A stretch of DNA of 64,000 nt from Flavobacterium sp. NG2 (GCF_034119845.1 NZ_CP139420.1:3350001-3414000), one strand, 5' to 3'; positions 25,342 to 35,010 are shown, numbered from the stretch's first letter. Translations and numbers: made by a program. Notes: generated by a model from the sequence alone, not told the origin.

Positions 25342-27360
25342 CTACTTAAAATTTGAAAGACCATCTTTTAACCAATTTTCATATTCTGAAATACCTACAT
25401 AACTAATCGTAGGTTTGGCAGTATTTAGACTTTTCCCTTCCAAATCCGTTAAGACATAAAGAGGTTGTGTATTGGTCTTATATCTCGAAATCATAAAATC
25501 TGTCCACTTATCGCCAATGGTTTCAATTTCTGAACCTGAGGTTGACACAAACTGTTCGCTTTTGGGTAAGGCTCTTTTATCATCTACATATAACGAAATC
25601 AATACAACATCCTTTTTCAAAATAGACATTATTTTAGCATCAGACCATACATTGTTTTCCATTTTTCGGCAATTCACACAAGCATAGCCTGTAAAATCCA
25701 ATAGAATGGGTTTATTGACTGTTTTGGCGTAGGCCAAACCTTTTTCATAATCTTCAAAAATAGTTAGTCCGTGTACGCCTATTTTAGCTCCTTCGGGCAA
25801 GTCGGTCGCAGGAATAAGTGCCGAACCTCCTACTCCATGTGGACTTTCGCTATATTCCATCGGTGGTGGGAAAGCGCTAATCAATTTCAATGGCGCACCC
25901 CATAATCCTGGAATCATGTAAATCGTAAAACTCAACACTACTAATCCCATCATCACTCTTCCTACTGAAAGATGCGTCAACGGGCTGTCGTGTGGCATCG
26001 TAATCTTTCCAAATAGGTACAATGCTAAGGTTCCAAAAATAGCTATCCAAATCGCTAAAAAAACTTCTCTTTCTAATAAATGCAATTGCAACACCAAATC
26101 AGCATTCGATAAAAATTTGAATGCCAAAGCCAATTCTATAAATCCTAAAAATACTTTCACGGTATTCAACCATCCACCAGATTTAGGTAAAGATTGCAAC
26201 CAACCTGGGAATAAGGCAAAAAACATAAAAGGTAAGGCTAAGGCCAATGAAAATCCGAACATCCCAACAATAGGTGCGATTCCGCCTTTTGAAGCGGCTT
26301 CTACTAATAAGGTTCCAACGATTGGACCTGTACATGAAAAAGATACAATGGCTAAGGCCAATGCCATAAATAATATACCCACAATTCCACCTCTATCTGC
26401 CTGACTATCGACTTTGTTTGCCCAAGAATTAGGCAAGACAATTTCGAAGGCTCCTAAAAAAGAAATTGCAAAAAGTACCAGTAAAGCAAAAAATATCAAG
26501 TTAAACCAAACATTTGTTGACAAAGCGTTCAAAGCTCCGGCTCCAAAAATAGTAGTGACAATCAATCCTAAAACCACATAAATCACGATTATCGAAATAC
26601 CGTAAAAAATAGCATTGCGGATTCCTGCTGCTCTGGTTTTACTTTGTTTGGTAAAAAAACTAACCGTCATAGGAATCAACGGAAATACACAAGGTGTTAG
26701 CAAGGCTGCAAATCCCGAAAGAAAAGCGATAAAGAAAATCGTCCACAATCCTTTTTTAGTGGTGGTATCTTCTGTTGGAATTACTTCTGCTGGTGCCGAA
26801 ATTGTTTCAGCTTGCATCACACTGGCTTCGCCTAAACTTGGTGCTAGAGAATCTGCTTGTACCTGTTCAGTAATTGGATTTTCAACTGTTGGCGCAACTA
26901 TTTCAGAAGTAGATGCGGGAATTATAAAAGTGAATTTCTTTTCTTGATTGATGCAAACCTCTTTACAAACTTGGTAGTTTAGTACCGCTTCAATTTTGGA
27001 AATTTTGGTATTGGTTAACTTAATTTCTTGTTGGATTTGGGCTTTTCCCTCAAAAAAGGTTTCGTTGACTTCGAAAATGTCGTTATAGGCTGTTTTGGTT
27101 TTGCTTTCTTTGGCTTTGCCAATAAGTGTATAATTCCCTTTTTGGTTTTTAAAAACAACTTCTAACGGCAATGGTCCTCCTTCAGGGGTAAATTGCGAAT
27201 ACATATGCCAATCCTTTTCAATAACGGCATTGAAGGTCAACACATAGGTGTTATCCGATTTCTTTTCGATAGCGGTGGTCCATTTGGCAGGATCCAAAAT
27301 TTGTGCATCGATAGAAGCAAATGCCAATAGTGTAATAACCAAAAAGAATAATTTCTTCAT
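25342..27360 (-). CDS. dsbD: Thiol:disulfide interchange protein DsbD
   Basis: Inner-membrane transporter that moves reducing power from cytoplasmic thioredoxin to the periplasm. The 672 residues have a signal peptide, an N-terminal beta domain with a Cys pair (CKEVCINQEKKF, about residues 132-136), an acidic linker, eight helices with the key cysteines in LLTPCVFPLIPMTVSFF and SFSCTGPIVGTLL, and a C-terminal thioredoxin-like domain with CVNCRKM (near 565). All three domains and catalytic pairs are present. Besides disulfide isomerisation, it can supply electrons for cytochrome c maturation, relevant to the c-type subunits of the nearby cbb3 oxidase. tilS ends 1 bp upstream, so the two are probably cotranscribed. 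Confidence 0.94.
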   Translation of the reverse strand: MKKLFFLVITLLAFASIDAQILDPAKWTTAIEKKSDNTYVLTFNAVIEKDWHMYSQFTPEGGPLPLEVVFKNQKGNYTLIGKAKESKTKTAYNDIFEVNETFFEGKAQIQQEIKLTNTKISKIEAVLNYQVCKEVCINQEKKFTFIIPASTSEIVAPTVENPITEQVQADSLAPSLGEASVMQAETISAPAEVIPTEDTTTKKGLWTIFFIAFLSGFAALLTPCVFPLIPMTVSFFTKQSKTRAAGIRNAIFYGISIIVIYVVLGLIVTTIFGAGALNALSTNVWFNLIFFALLVLFAISFLGAFEIVLPNSWANKVDSQADRGGIVGILFMALALAIVSFSCTGPIVGTLLVEAASKGGIAPIVGMFGFSLALALPFMFFALFPGWLQSLPKSGGWLNTVKVFLGFIELALAFKFLSNADLVLQLHLLEREVFLAIWIAIFGTLALYLFGKITMPHDSPLTHLSVGRVMMGLVVLSFTIYMIPGLWGAPLKLISAFPPPMEYSESPHGVGGSALIPATDLPEGAKIGVHGLTIFEDYEKGLAYAKTVNKPILLDFTGYACVNCRKMENNVWSDAKIMSILKKDVVLISLYVDDKRALPKSEQFVSTSGSEIETIGDKWTDFMISRYKTNTQPLYVLTDLEGKSLNTAKPTISYVGISEYENWLKDGLSNFK

Positions 27361-27361
27361 C

Positions 27362-28672
27362 TTATTGTAATTGTATTTTTAGAATATTTTTAGTGGTTGC
27401 CAAAACCTTAAATCGTTCATCTTGTCGCAATCCAATGACCCAAACGATGGTTTCTCCTGACCAAAGAATCCATACACTTTCTTTTTCTACCAAGGATAAT
27501 TTTTCGTCTTTAAATAGTTTGCTCACTTTCTTAGACTTGCCATTCATCCCGAACGGTTGAAAAATATCGCCTTCGTTCCATTTTTGTAAAACCAGTGGAA
27601 ACTGCAATAAATCTTCGTCCACAAATATAGATGTATTTGAAGGATTAGAAATGCTATCTACTTTGCAAATCGACAGTTTTAAGGGAACATTAACGTCTGT
27701 AGTTTCTCTTTGGATTTCATAATAATCCTCTTCGTCTTCTCTTTCAATAGGACTCAATATTAATTGGTCACGATCTTTTAGCAATCTGAAAAGAGACGAG
27801 AAAATTTGTTTTCCTGACACGCTTTCAACCAAATCATATATATCTTCCCAAGCCGTAAACCCAAATTCCTTCAACCATTGGTATAAATAAGATTGGTAAT
27901 TAGGCAAACGCAACAATTGTTTAAGGTCAATATATATCAAATCTTCGTCTTGGGTTACCACTTGCTGATAAACCATAATCGATGCGTCCTCTACCATACC
28001 CGCCGCATCTTGTAAATAGGTTTGCGTCTTGCTAAAAGCCTCCATAAAATGTGGGTTCAATTCTTTCAACAAAGGAACCAAATCGTGGCGAATTTTATTT
28101 CTTAAATATTTATCCGATGCATTACTACTGTCTTCTCTCCAATTAATGTTATTTTCTTTGGCGAAAGCCAAAATATCCTCACGAGAAACAGTTAAGAATG
28201 GTCTAATAATTTCATTATTTTGCTCTGGAATCCCAGTCAAACCGTCTAATCCCGTTCCACGACTCAAGTTAATTAAAAAGGTTTCCAGATTATCATCAGC
28301 ATGATGTGCTGTGAGAATGTAGTCGTAATTTTCGGTTCCTAATAATTCGTAAAACCAATTATAGCGCAACTCTCTAGCGGCGACTTGAGTCGAAAGTTTG
28401 TAATCTTTGGCAAAAGCCGTAGTATCAAACTGTGTTACATAAATGGGAATTTGATATTCCTGGGCGTATTCTTGAATAAAACTTTGATCCCCAAAACTCT
28501 CCAATCCTCGCAATTGAAAATTACAATGCGCAATGGCTATTTCATATCCCAATTGCTGAAAAACATGCAACATGACCATACTGTCAAGACCTCCACTGGT
28601 AGCGAGTAGCAGTTTTTTACCTTTTAGAAAAGACAATCGCTGTTCAAGATGTAGTTTTATTTTTTTGAGCAT
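27362..28672 (-). CDS. tilS: tRNA(Ile)-lysidine synthetase TilS
   Basis: Converts C34 of tRNA-Ile(CAU) to lysidine with ATP and lysine. The 436-residue product has the PP-loop motif ATSGGLDSMVML near residue 25, then HCNFQLRGLES, LTAHHADDNLETFLINLSRGTG and the NIIRPFL-type region, with the substrate-binding and C-terminal TilS domains following (DIFQPFGMNGKSKKVSKLF). The ATG at 28672 is chosen; an upstream in-frame ATG at 28717 would add MSPNSHLPTSIKKKN, encoded by a repeat-like stretch and lacking conservation. dsbD follows 1 bp downstream. Confidence 0.93.
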   Translation of the reverse strand: MLKKIKLHLEQRLSFLKGKKLLLATSGGLDSMVMLHVFQQLGYEIAIAHCNFQLRGLESFGDQSFIQEYAQEYQIPIYVTQFDTTAFAKDYKLSTQVAARELRYNWFYELLGTENYDYILTAHHADDNLETFLINLSRGTGLDGLTGIPEQNNEIIRPFLTVSREDILAFAKENNINWREDSSNASDKYLRNKIRHDLVPLLKELNPHFMEAFSKTQTYLQDAAGMVEDASIMVYQQVVTQDEDLIYIDLKQLLRLPNYQSYLYQWLKEFGFTAWEDIYDLVESVSGKQIFSSLFRLLKDRDQLILSPIEREDEEDYYEIQRETTDVNVPLKLSICKVDSISNPSNTSIFVDEDLLQFPLVLQKWNEGDIFQPFGMNGKSKKVSKLFKDEKLSLVEKESVWILWSGETIVWVIGLRQDERFKVLATTKNILKIQLQ

Positions 28673-28760
28673 ATTTTTTTTTTTGATGGAAGTTGGAAGA
28701 TGGGAGTTGGGAGACATTGGAACAAATTAAACTCATAATATTCAAACTTCCCTCTTCTAA

Positions 28761-28823
28761 CTTCTAACTTGAAACTTCTAACTTGAAACTTCTAACTTGA
28801 AACTTCTAACTTGAAACTTGAAA
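28761..28823. repeat. Tandem 14-bp repeat CTTCTAACTTGAAA
   Basis: Four head-to-tail copies of CTTCTAACTTGAAA and a partial fifth, ending directly at the pabB stop codon. A related GGAAGTTGGAAGATGGGAG word lies at 28686-28710. The unit has no spacer, so it is not CRISPR-like. Confidence 0.8.
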
Positions 28824-30110
28824 CTAAGACAACACTTCCCGCATTGCCTTCGCTTTCAACAAACATTCCTCATACTCTTTTTCTGGATTTGAAAGCGACG
28901 TAATCGCACTTCCTACCGAAAAAGAGACATATTGATTTTCTTGATTGTACAAGATACTTCGAATCACGACATTAAAATCAAAGTCGCCAGTTGGTGTAAA
29001 ATAACCTACTGCTCCACTGTACAATCCTCGTTTGGTTTCCTCTAATTCTTCAATGATTTTCATCGCTGAAATTTTGGGAGCTCCAGTCATACTTCCCATT
29101 GGAAAACTATACTTAATTACCTCGACACCAGTAAATTTATCACTTATTTTTGAAGTAATAGTCGAAATCATTTGGTGTACTTGAAGAAAGCTTTTTATTT
29201 CACATAAAGCACTTACTTCCACTGAACCTTTTTGAGCCGTGTGAGACAAATCATTTCGAACTAAATCGGTTATCATGATGTTCTCCGCTCGTTCTTTAGG
29301 ATTATTTTCTAGTTCGTGTTTTGATTTTTCGTCTTCAATAGGGTCTTCAAAACGTTTGGCAGTCCCTTTTATGGGTTGCGAAATAATGTTTTCTCCCACC
29401 TTTTTCAAATAACGTTCAGGAGAAGCCGACAACAAAAACTGTTTGTTATTTTTAAAAAAGACCGAAAAAGGAGGTTTTGAAATCTCGTTTAATTTTGAAA
29501 AACTAGCTAAAGGATGAACACTACTGTTTTCCGCAAAAAACTCCATGCAAAAATTCGCCTCATAAATATCTCCATGATGGATATGTTCCAAAATTTGGCT
29601 TACTTTTTTAATATAATCTTCTTTCGGAATTCGTTGCTCTATCAAAAGAGGAGAATGAGTTGAAGTGTTTTCTAGTTCTACACTAAATATTGCTTCTAAA
29701 TCTTCTTCCAATTCATCATCACACATATTTAGATATTGGATTTCAACACTGTTTCCATTAATTAAAAACAACTTTTTAGGCTGGAAGAAAAACAAATCTG
29801 GAAACTCGAGACCATCCTGATTTTTGGAATGCAAAGCCTCAGTATCGTTTTTTAAATCATACGACAAATAGCCAAAAATCCAATCTCGAGTGGTTTGTTG
29901 GTATTGTTTTAAATCATCAAAGGCGTTATGATAGTCTGTTTTAATAGATGTAAAAGCGTCTACTGCAAGAATACAATCGTAGGTAGCATAATCTTGAGGA
30001 TAGTCGTTACTATCCAAAAAAACAATTTCTCGAAATTGTTGTGACCAAAATAGCAATTGCTTTTTGAATATTTTCGGGTCAGCAATAGTCTTGTTTAGGG
30101 TAAGTCTCAA
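28824..30110 (-). CDS. pabB: Aminodeoxychorismate synthase component I (PabB)
   Basis: 428-residue chorismate-binding enzyme that aminates chorismate to 4-amino-4-deoxychorismate for folate synthesis. The chorismate-binding domain covers about residues 165-425: FSVFFKNNKQFLLSASPERYL, QPIKGTAKR, ENIMITDLVRNDLS, and PMGSMTGAPKISAMKIIEELE. PIKGT (rather than the PIAGT of anthranilate synthases) and the absence of trp neighbours favour PabB over TrpE. The only start in frame is a TTG at 30110, downstream of a TAATTTTG -7 box at 30132-30139. No pabA or pabC is adjacent. Confidence 0.88.
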   Translation of the reverse strand: MRLTLNKTIADPKIFKKQLLFWSQQFREIVFLDSNDYPQDYATYDCILAVDAFTSIKTDYHNAFDDLKQYQQTTRDWIFGYLSYDLKNDTEALHSKNQDGLEFPDLFFFQPKKLFLINGNSVEIQYLNMCDDELEEDLEAIFSVELENTSTHSPLLIEQRIPKEDYIKKVSQILEHIHHGDIYEANFCMEFFAENSSVHPLASFSKLNEISKPPFSVFFKNNKQFLLSASPERYLKKVGENIISQPIKGTAKRFEDPIEDEKSKHELENNPKERAENIMITDLVRNDLSHTAQKGSVEVSALCEIKSFLQVHQMISTITSKISDKFTGVEVIKYSFPMGSMTGAPKISAMKIIEELEETKRGLYSGAVGYFTPTGDFDFNVVIRSILYNQENQYVSFSVGSAITSLSNPEKEYEECLLKAKAMREVLS

Positions 30111-30131
30111 TTGATTTTTACTTTAAAAACT

Positions 30132-30139
30132 CAAAATTA
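30132..30139 (-). promoter_or_regulatory. Putative -7 box of pabB
   Basis: TAATTTTG on the minus strand, 21 nt upstream of the TTG start. No good TTG (-33) at 19 nt, so only the -7 element is supported. Confidence 0.45.
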
Positions 30140-30328
30140 CGACAAAAAAAATGCTTTAATAAATCAATATAGGAAAAATCAGTTATAAATTTCGTAAATT
30201 TACTATAGAAAACTTGTTTTAAGTTCATTAACAACAGCAAACCAGCCATTTTATTAAGAATTCTGACGGAAGTCAATAGAAATATTTGTGATGTTACTTT
30301 AACTATTTAACCTAAAAACCAATATATC

Positions 30329-30706
30329 ATGAAAATTGCAACCATTATCATTCGAACTATGCTCGGGCTATTGTTCCTCTACACTTCAATAAGTCATTTT
30401 TTACATTTAAACCCAACACCAGTTTCCTCAGGGGATTTCCAAGCCTTTCAAGCTGGATTAGTCGTTTCTACCTATTTAATTCCACTTGCTAAAACTGTAG
30501 AATTATTATGTGGACTCTCCTTTGTGACTGGAAAATACATGACCTTAGCTAATTTGGTAATTTTTCCAGTGACTATAAATATCTTATTAATCAACTATTT
30601 TTTAACTCCTGAAAACTTACCAATAGCCATTTTTGTTTTCTTGGGGAACATATTCTTAATTTTTACCCATTGGGAAAACTACAAAGGTTTATTCAAAGCA
30701 AATTAA
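30329..30706 (+). CDS. DoxX-like small membrane protein
   Basis: 125-residue protein with four predicted helices (IIIRTMLGLLFLYTSISHFL, VSTYLIPLAKTVELLCGLSF, LANLVIFPVTINILLINYF, IAIFVFLGNIFLIFTHW). The GLLFLYTSISHFL start and KTVELLCGLSFVTGKY middle fit the DoxX/DoxD family of small inner-membrane proteins. Function in Bacteroidota is undefined. It is a single gene with its own terminator. Confidence 0.8.
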   Translation: MKIATIIIRTMLGLLFLYTSISHFLHLNPTPVSSGDFQAFQAGLVVSTYLIPLAKTVELLCGLSFVTGKYMTLANLVIFPVTINILLINYFLTPENLPIAIFVFLGNIFLIFTHWENYKGLFKAN

Positions 30707-30722
30707 ATTTCTCTATAAAAAC

Positions 30723-30754
30723 AAAACCCTGCTCATTACTGAACAGGGTTTTTT
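30723..30754 (+). terminator. Terminator of the DoxX-like gene
   Basis: AAAACCCTG / CAGGGTTTT stem with a 12-nt loop, followed by TTTT, 17 nt after the stop codon. Confidence 0.85.
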
Positions 30755-30931
30755 GGTATAATTTAAGAATCGAAAAAAAACGATAGAAAGTCTCATTGAT
30801 AAAATTTAGTTGATTTTTATAAACAATAAAATTTTATTGATCTATCGAAATAGAATCTTTTGAGATCAATAATTCTCAAAATACATTAATTCGCAATTAT
30901 ATTTTTTTTTACTTATAAATCGCTATAAATC

Positions 30932-32656
30932 ATGAAAAAAATTATATTAATAATCGTGATAGCCTTTGTATTTTCTTGCAAGAATGAACCTCAAAAAAAT
31001 GAGAAAACACCAATTGAAAAAACTAAAAAGTCATCCTATGGATGCAGCCCTCAAACTACAGATTCAAATTGGTATTTAACAGACAACAAGGCTCCTGTTT
31101 TCAAAGGACTCGATGTTATTGAATATCCGATAACAACCAAAAACATTGAAGCCCAAAAATATTTTAATCAGGGTTTAGCTCTTTCGTATGGCTTCAACCA
31201 TGCCGAAGCTGCTCGTTCATTTTATTATGCAACAAAATTAGATCCAGAGTGTGCTATGTGTTATTGGGGTTTTGCTTATGTGCTTGGCCCAAATTACAAT
31301 GCTGGTATGGAACCTGACAACTATGAAAGAGCTTATATAGCAATCCAAAAAGCAACAAAACTCTTAGACAAAGCTACTGAAAAAGAGAAAGCGTTAATAA
31401 ATGCATTAGCCAAAAGGTATGTCGAAAAACCGGTTGATGACCGAAGTAATTTAGACATTGCCTATTCTAGTGCAATGAAAAAAGTTAGTCAAAAATTTTC
31501 AGACGATGTTGATATTAATGCGCTCTATGTTGAATCAATTATGGATTTACATCCTTGGGATTTATATGAAAAAAACGGAGCACCAAAAAAATGGACATCA
31601 GAAATCGTTTCTCTATTAGAAAAAATTTTGAAAAAGAATCCAAAACATATTGGAGCAAACCATTTTTACATACATGCTGTCGAGGCTTCTAACACACCCG
31701 AACGGGGCAATAATGCTGCTAAAGTATTTGACGATGGATTGATACCTGGTGCTGGACATTTGGTTCATATGCCTTCGCACATATACATCCGAACTGGCGA
31801 ATATCACAAGGGTACCATCTCTAATATTAATGCCGTAAAAGTGGACAGCAATTATGTCACCACCTGTCATGCTCAAGGAGTTTATCCTCTAGCCTATTAT
31901 CCACATAATTATCATTTTATGGCCGGGACAGCAACCTTAGAGGGCAATAGTAAATGGGCAATGATAGGAGCTAATCAAGTATCAAAACATGTTCATCCGA
32001 AGATTATGATAGAACCTGGTTGGGGGACACTACAACATTACTACGTAATTCCATATTATGTAGCGGTTAAATTTGGAAAGTGGGATGACATACTTAAAAT
32101 GAAATTGGTAAGCGACACTTTAAAATACCCCCTTGCCGTTTCACATTATGCAAAAGGAATGGCTTATTTAGGCAAAAAAGATTTAAAGAAAGCCAAACAA
32201 GAATTATTTATGCTTGAAGAAATAGCCAAAGATGAAAAACTAAAGCAAATTACCATTTGGGAAATAAATTCTGTTTACACTTTATTACAAATTGCCACAA
32301 AAGTATTGAAAGCAGAAATATTGGCCAGCGAAAAAACATTCAACCCGAGTATCGCCTTGCTTAAAGATGCTGTAACCATTGAAGACTCTTTAAATTACAA
32401 TGAACCTCCTGATTGGTTCTTTTCAGTGAGACACCATCTTGGAGCAGTACAAATTGAATCTGGAAAATATCAAGATGCAATAAAAACATATGAAGACGAT
32501 TTAAAACGATTGCCAAAGAACGGATGGGCTCATCACGGGCTCAAGCTTGCATACGAAAAAATGAATCAAAAAAAGAAAGTCAAAGATATTGAAAAACTGA
32601 TCAAAAAAAGTTGGTCGAGCGCCGATGTAACCATAACAACATCTCGAATAAAATAA
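30932..32656 (+). CDS. TPR-repeat lipoprotein with conserved His-rich segments
   Basis: 574-residue lipoprotein (lipobox VFSC, Cys16). TPR-like helices begin near residue 70 (AQKYFNQGLALSYGFNHAEA, then SFYYATKLDPECAMCYWGFA) and recur near the C-terminus (ALLKDAVTIEDSL, QDAIKTYEDDLKRLPKNGWA). The middle is unusual for a plain scaffold: VESIMDLHPWDLY, IGANHFYIHAVEAS, GAGHLVHMPSHIYIRTGEY, CHAQGVYPLAYYPHNYHFM. Such clustered His, Tyr and Glu suggest a metal or heme site, or an enzyme built on a TPR frame; no known active site could be assigned. It is anchored in a membrane facing the periplasm or outside. Single gene, closed by a strong bidirectional terminator. Confidence 0.85.
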   Translation: MKKIILIIVIAFVFSCKNEPQKNEKTPIEKTKKSSYGCSPQTTDSNWYLTDNKAPVFKGLDVIEYPITTKNIEAQKYFNQGLALSYGFNHAEAARSFYYATKLDPECAMCYWGFAYVLGPNYNAGMEPDNYERAYIAIQKATKLLDKATEKEKALINALAKRYVEKPVDDRSNLDIAYSSAMKKVSQKFSDDVDINALYVESIMDLHPWDLYEKNGAPKKWTSEIVSLLEKILKKNPKHIGANHFYIHAVEASNTPERGNNAAKVFDDGLIPGAGHLVHMPSHIYIRTGEYHKGTISNINAVKVDSNYVTTCHAQGVYPLAYYPHNYHFMAGTATLEGNSKWAMIGANQVSKHVHPKIMIEPGWGTLQHYYVIPYYVAVKFGKWDDILKMKLVSDTLKYPLAVSHYAKGMAYLGKKDLKKAKQELFMLEEIAKDEKLKQITIWEINSVYTLLQIATKVLKAEILASEKTFNPSIALLKDAVTIEDSLNYNEPPDWFFSVRHHLGAVQIESGKYQDAIKTYEDDLKRLPKNGWAHHGLKLAYEKMNQKKKVKDIEKLIKKSWSSADVTITTSRIK

Positions 32657-32658
32657 AA

Positions 32659-32688
32659 AGAGGCTGTCTATACTTTTAGACAGCCTCT
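32659..32688. terminator. Bidirectional terminator between the TPR gene and lpdA
   Basis: AGAGGCTGTCTA / TAGACAGCCTCT, 12-bp stem with a 6-nt loop, A-rich on one side and an AT tail on the other, between convergent genes. Confidence 0.85.
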
Positions 32689-32728
32689 CATATAAAAAAT
32701 AACAACTATTAAATCTTAGCTGATAAAA

Positions 32729-34132
32729 TTACACGTGCAATGCTCTGTTATCAGTTGCAGCCAAAGCCGCTTCTTTAATCGCTTCTGCAAATGTAGGGTG
32801 TGCATGTGACATTCTTGAAATATCCTCAGCAGACGCTTTGTACTCCATTGCTACAACCGCCTCAGCAATTAAATCAGCTGTTCTTGCTCCAATCATGTGA
32901 ACTCCTAGAACCTCATCAGTTTTAGCATCTGCTAAGATTTTTACAAATCCGTCCAAATCAGCACTTGCTCTTGCACGTCCTAAGGCTTTGAATGGGAAAC
33001 TTCCTGATTTATATGCTACACCAGCCGCTTTTAATTGCTCTTCTGTTTGTCCAACAGCAGCAACTTCTGGCCATGTATACACAACACCTGGGATTAAGTT
33101 GTAATCAATATGTGGTTTTTGTCCTGCTAAGATTTCAGCAACCATAGTTCCTTCTTCCTCTGCTTTGTGTGCCAACATCGCTCCACGAACTACGTCACCA
33201 ATAGCATAAATGTTAGAAGCCGAAGTTTGTAAATGATCGTTTACTTCGATTTGACCTCTTTCAGAAATTTTTACTCCTGCATTTTCAGCGTTCAATCCAT
33301 CTGTATAAGGACGACGACCAACAGACACTAATGAATAATCTCCCTCTAAAGTTACGATTTCACCTTTAGCATTTTCTGCTTTAACAGTCACCACATCACC
33401 AACTCTTTCAACAGACTGTACTTTGTGAGACGTATAAAATTTCATTCCTTGTTTTTTCAATACTTTAGTCAATTCTTTAGACAAAGCGCCGTCCATTCCT
33501 GGAATGATTCTGTCCATGAATTCTACTACTGATACTTGTGCTCCTAAACGCAAGTACACTTGACCTAATTCGATTCCGATGACACCACCACCGATGATGA
33601 CCAAGTGTTTTGGAACTTCTTTCAAAGCCAAAGCTTCAGTTGAAGTGATGATTCTTTCTTTATCAATTTTGATAAATGGCAAAGAAGAAGGTTTTGAACC
33701 TGTAGCAATAATGATATTTTTAGCTTCAATAGTTTCTGAAGTACCATCTGCTTTTGCGATAGCAATATGAGTCGCATCTACAAACGAACCTAAACCATTG
33801 AAAACAGTCACTTTATTTTTGTCCATCAGATAGTTGATACCTCCTGATGTTTGATCAACTACCGCTTGTTTACGAGCAATCATTTTTTCAAGGTTCACTT
33901 TTACCTCACCAGAAAGTTCGATTCCGTGATCTTCAAAATGCTTAATTTCAGCATAATGATGAGAAGAAGACAACAATGCTTTAGATGGAATACATCCAAC
34001 ATTCAAACAAGTACCTCCTAAAGTAGAATATTTTTCGATAATGGCTGTTTTAAACCCTAATTGTGCACAACGAATAGCTGAAACATATCCGCCTGGTCCT
34101 GAACCAATGATGACAACGTCAAATGAACTCAT
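32729..34132 (-). CDS. lpdA: Dihydrolipoyl dehydrogenase
   Basis: E3 component of 2-oxoacid dehydrogenase complexes, re-oxidising dihydrolipoamide with NAD+. The 467 residues show the FAD-binding GSGPGGYVSAIRCAQLG, the redox disulfide in GGTCLNVGCIPSKALL (Cys42/Cys47 area), the NAD-binding GGGVIGIELGQVYLRLGAQV, IYAIGDVVRGAMLAHKAEEE, and the C-terminal catalytic HAHPTFAEAIKEAAL. There is no fused lipoyl domain and no E1 or E2 gene nearby, so it may serve several complexes. A TAATTTTG -7 box lies 40-47 nt upstream. Confidence 0.96.
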   Translation of the reverse strand: MSSFDVVIIGSGPGGYVSAIRCAQLGFKTAIIEKYSTLGGTCLNVGCIPSKALLSSSHHYAEIKHFEDHGIELSGEVKVNLEKMIARKQAVVDQTSGGINYLMDKNKVTVFNGLGSFVDATHIAIAKADGTSETIEAKNIIIATGSKPSSLPFIKIDKERIITSTEALALKEVPKHLVIIGGGVIGIELGQVYLRLGAQVSVVEFMDRIIPGMDGALSKELTKVLKKQGMKFYTSHKVQSVERVGDVVTVKAENAKGEIVTLEGDYSLVSVGRRPYTDGLNAENAGVKISERGQIEVNDHLQTSASNIYAIGDVVRGAMLAHKAEEEGTMVAEILAGQKPHIDYNLIPGVVYTWPEVAAVGQTEEQLKAAGVAYKSGSFPFKALGRARASADLDGFVKILADAKTDEVLGVHMIGARTADLIAEAVVAMEYKASAEDISRMSHAHPTFAEAIKEAALAATDNRALHV

Positions 34133-34171
34133 AGTATATTTTTTATGTGTGTATTATTATTTTTGCGGTTA

Positions 34172-34179
34172 CAAAATTA
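34172..34179 (-). promoter_or_regulatory. Putative -7 box of lpdA
   Basis: TAATTTTG on the minus strand, 39 nt before the lpdA ATG. The -33 TTG is not clear. Confidence 0.5.
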
Positions 34180-34372
34180 AGGAATTAAGTTTTGTTTAAA
34201 CTTTAAAGTTTGAGGTTTTTTGTTAAGAATTTTTTGTTGAAGTTTAACCACAACGTGCACCAAGAAGGCACAAAGTTCACAATGGTTTTGCTAAAAATGT
34301 AAAAAATAGAAACACAAAATTACTCTCAAAGACTGAAAACTGAAAACCGAGACTGAATACTAAAAACTGCTA

Positions 34373-34984
34373 CTAACGAACAATCATCCTAAAAGTTAAA
34401 TTGATTCTAGGTTTCAAAACTTTTTTAGTGGGTGGCAAACGGTGTAGCCAATGGGTTTGGGTTTCGTCTTTCATAACTAATAAACTGCCATTTTCTAAAA
34501 ATAGTGAAACCGTTTCCTTGGTTTCTTTATGTTTGAAAGCAAATTTACGTTCGGCTCCGAAACTCAATGAAGCAATGGAACCATTCTTTTTTAAATCTTT
34601 CTCGGCATCGCTGTGCCAAGCCATCCCTTCTTCGCCAGAATGGTATAAATTAAGCAAACAGGAATTGAAACTTTCGCCTGTTTTGACCTCGATAATGGTT
34701 TTGAGTTCTAATAACGCTGGTGTCCACGGCAAAGCTTTCTTAGTTGTTTTGGAATAGGTATAACTAAACTCTGAGTCGCCATACCAAGCTACTTTTCGTT
34801 TGGTAACAATCAATTTACCCATGATGATGGCTTGGTCATTCTTCCATTTGATATCATTCCATAAAATATCAAAATACTTATTGGCTTCATCATTCGAAAA
34901 TAATGTTCCATAATAATTCACAGTTCCATCTTTCGGAAGCCAATTGTGTGTGGGGTCGATATCTGGTGTGAATAAGTCGAGCAT
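34373..34984 (-). CDS. AlkB-like 2-oxoglutarate/Fe(II)-dependent dioxygenase
   Basis: 203-residue oxidative demethylase family member, probably repairing alkylated DNA or RNA bases. Fe(II) ligands are visible in MAWHSDAEKDL (HxD) and a later His in THWLHRLP; PRINLTFR provides the 2-oxoglutarate-binding Arg pair; SLSFGAERKFAFKH is the family's central strand pair. The ATG at 34984 is preferred. An upstream in-frame GTG at 35026 would add 14 residues encoded by a CACTAAGG-word repeat. The family is closer to human ALKBH2/3 than to E. coli AlkB in length and motifs (impression, not a search). Confidence 0.9.
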   Translation of the reverse strand: MLDLFTPDIDPTHNWLPKDGTVNYYGTLFSNDEANKYFDILWNDIKWKNDQAIIMGKLIVTKRKVAWYGDSEFSYTYSKTTKKALPWTPALLELKTIIEVKTGESFNSCLLNLYHSGEEGMAWHSDAEKDLKKNGSIASLSFGAERKFAFKHKETKETVSLFLENGSLLVMKDETQTHWLHRLPPTKKVLKPRINLTFRMIVR

Positions 34985-35010
34985 TTTTTTTAGAGGTGCT
35001 GAGTTTTTTT

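Noticed and set aside
28673-28717. N-terminal extension of tilS (MSPNSHLPTSIKKKN)
   Set aside because: Encoded by a repeat-like stretch; the TilS family begins at the next Met, shortly before the PP-loop.
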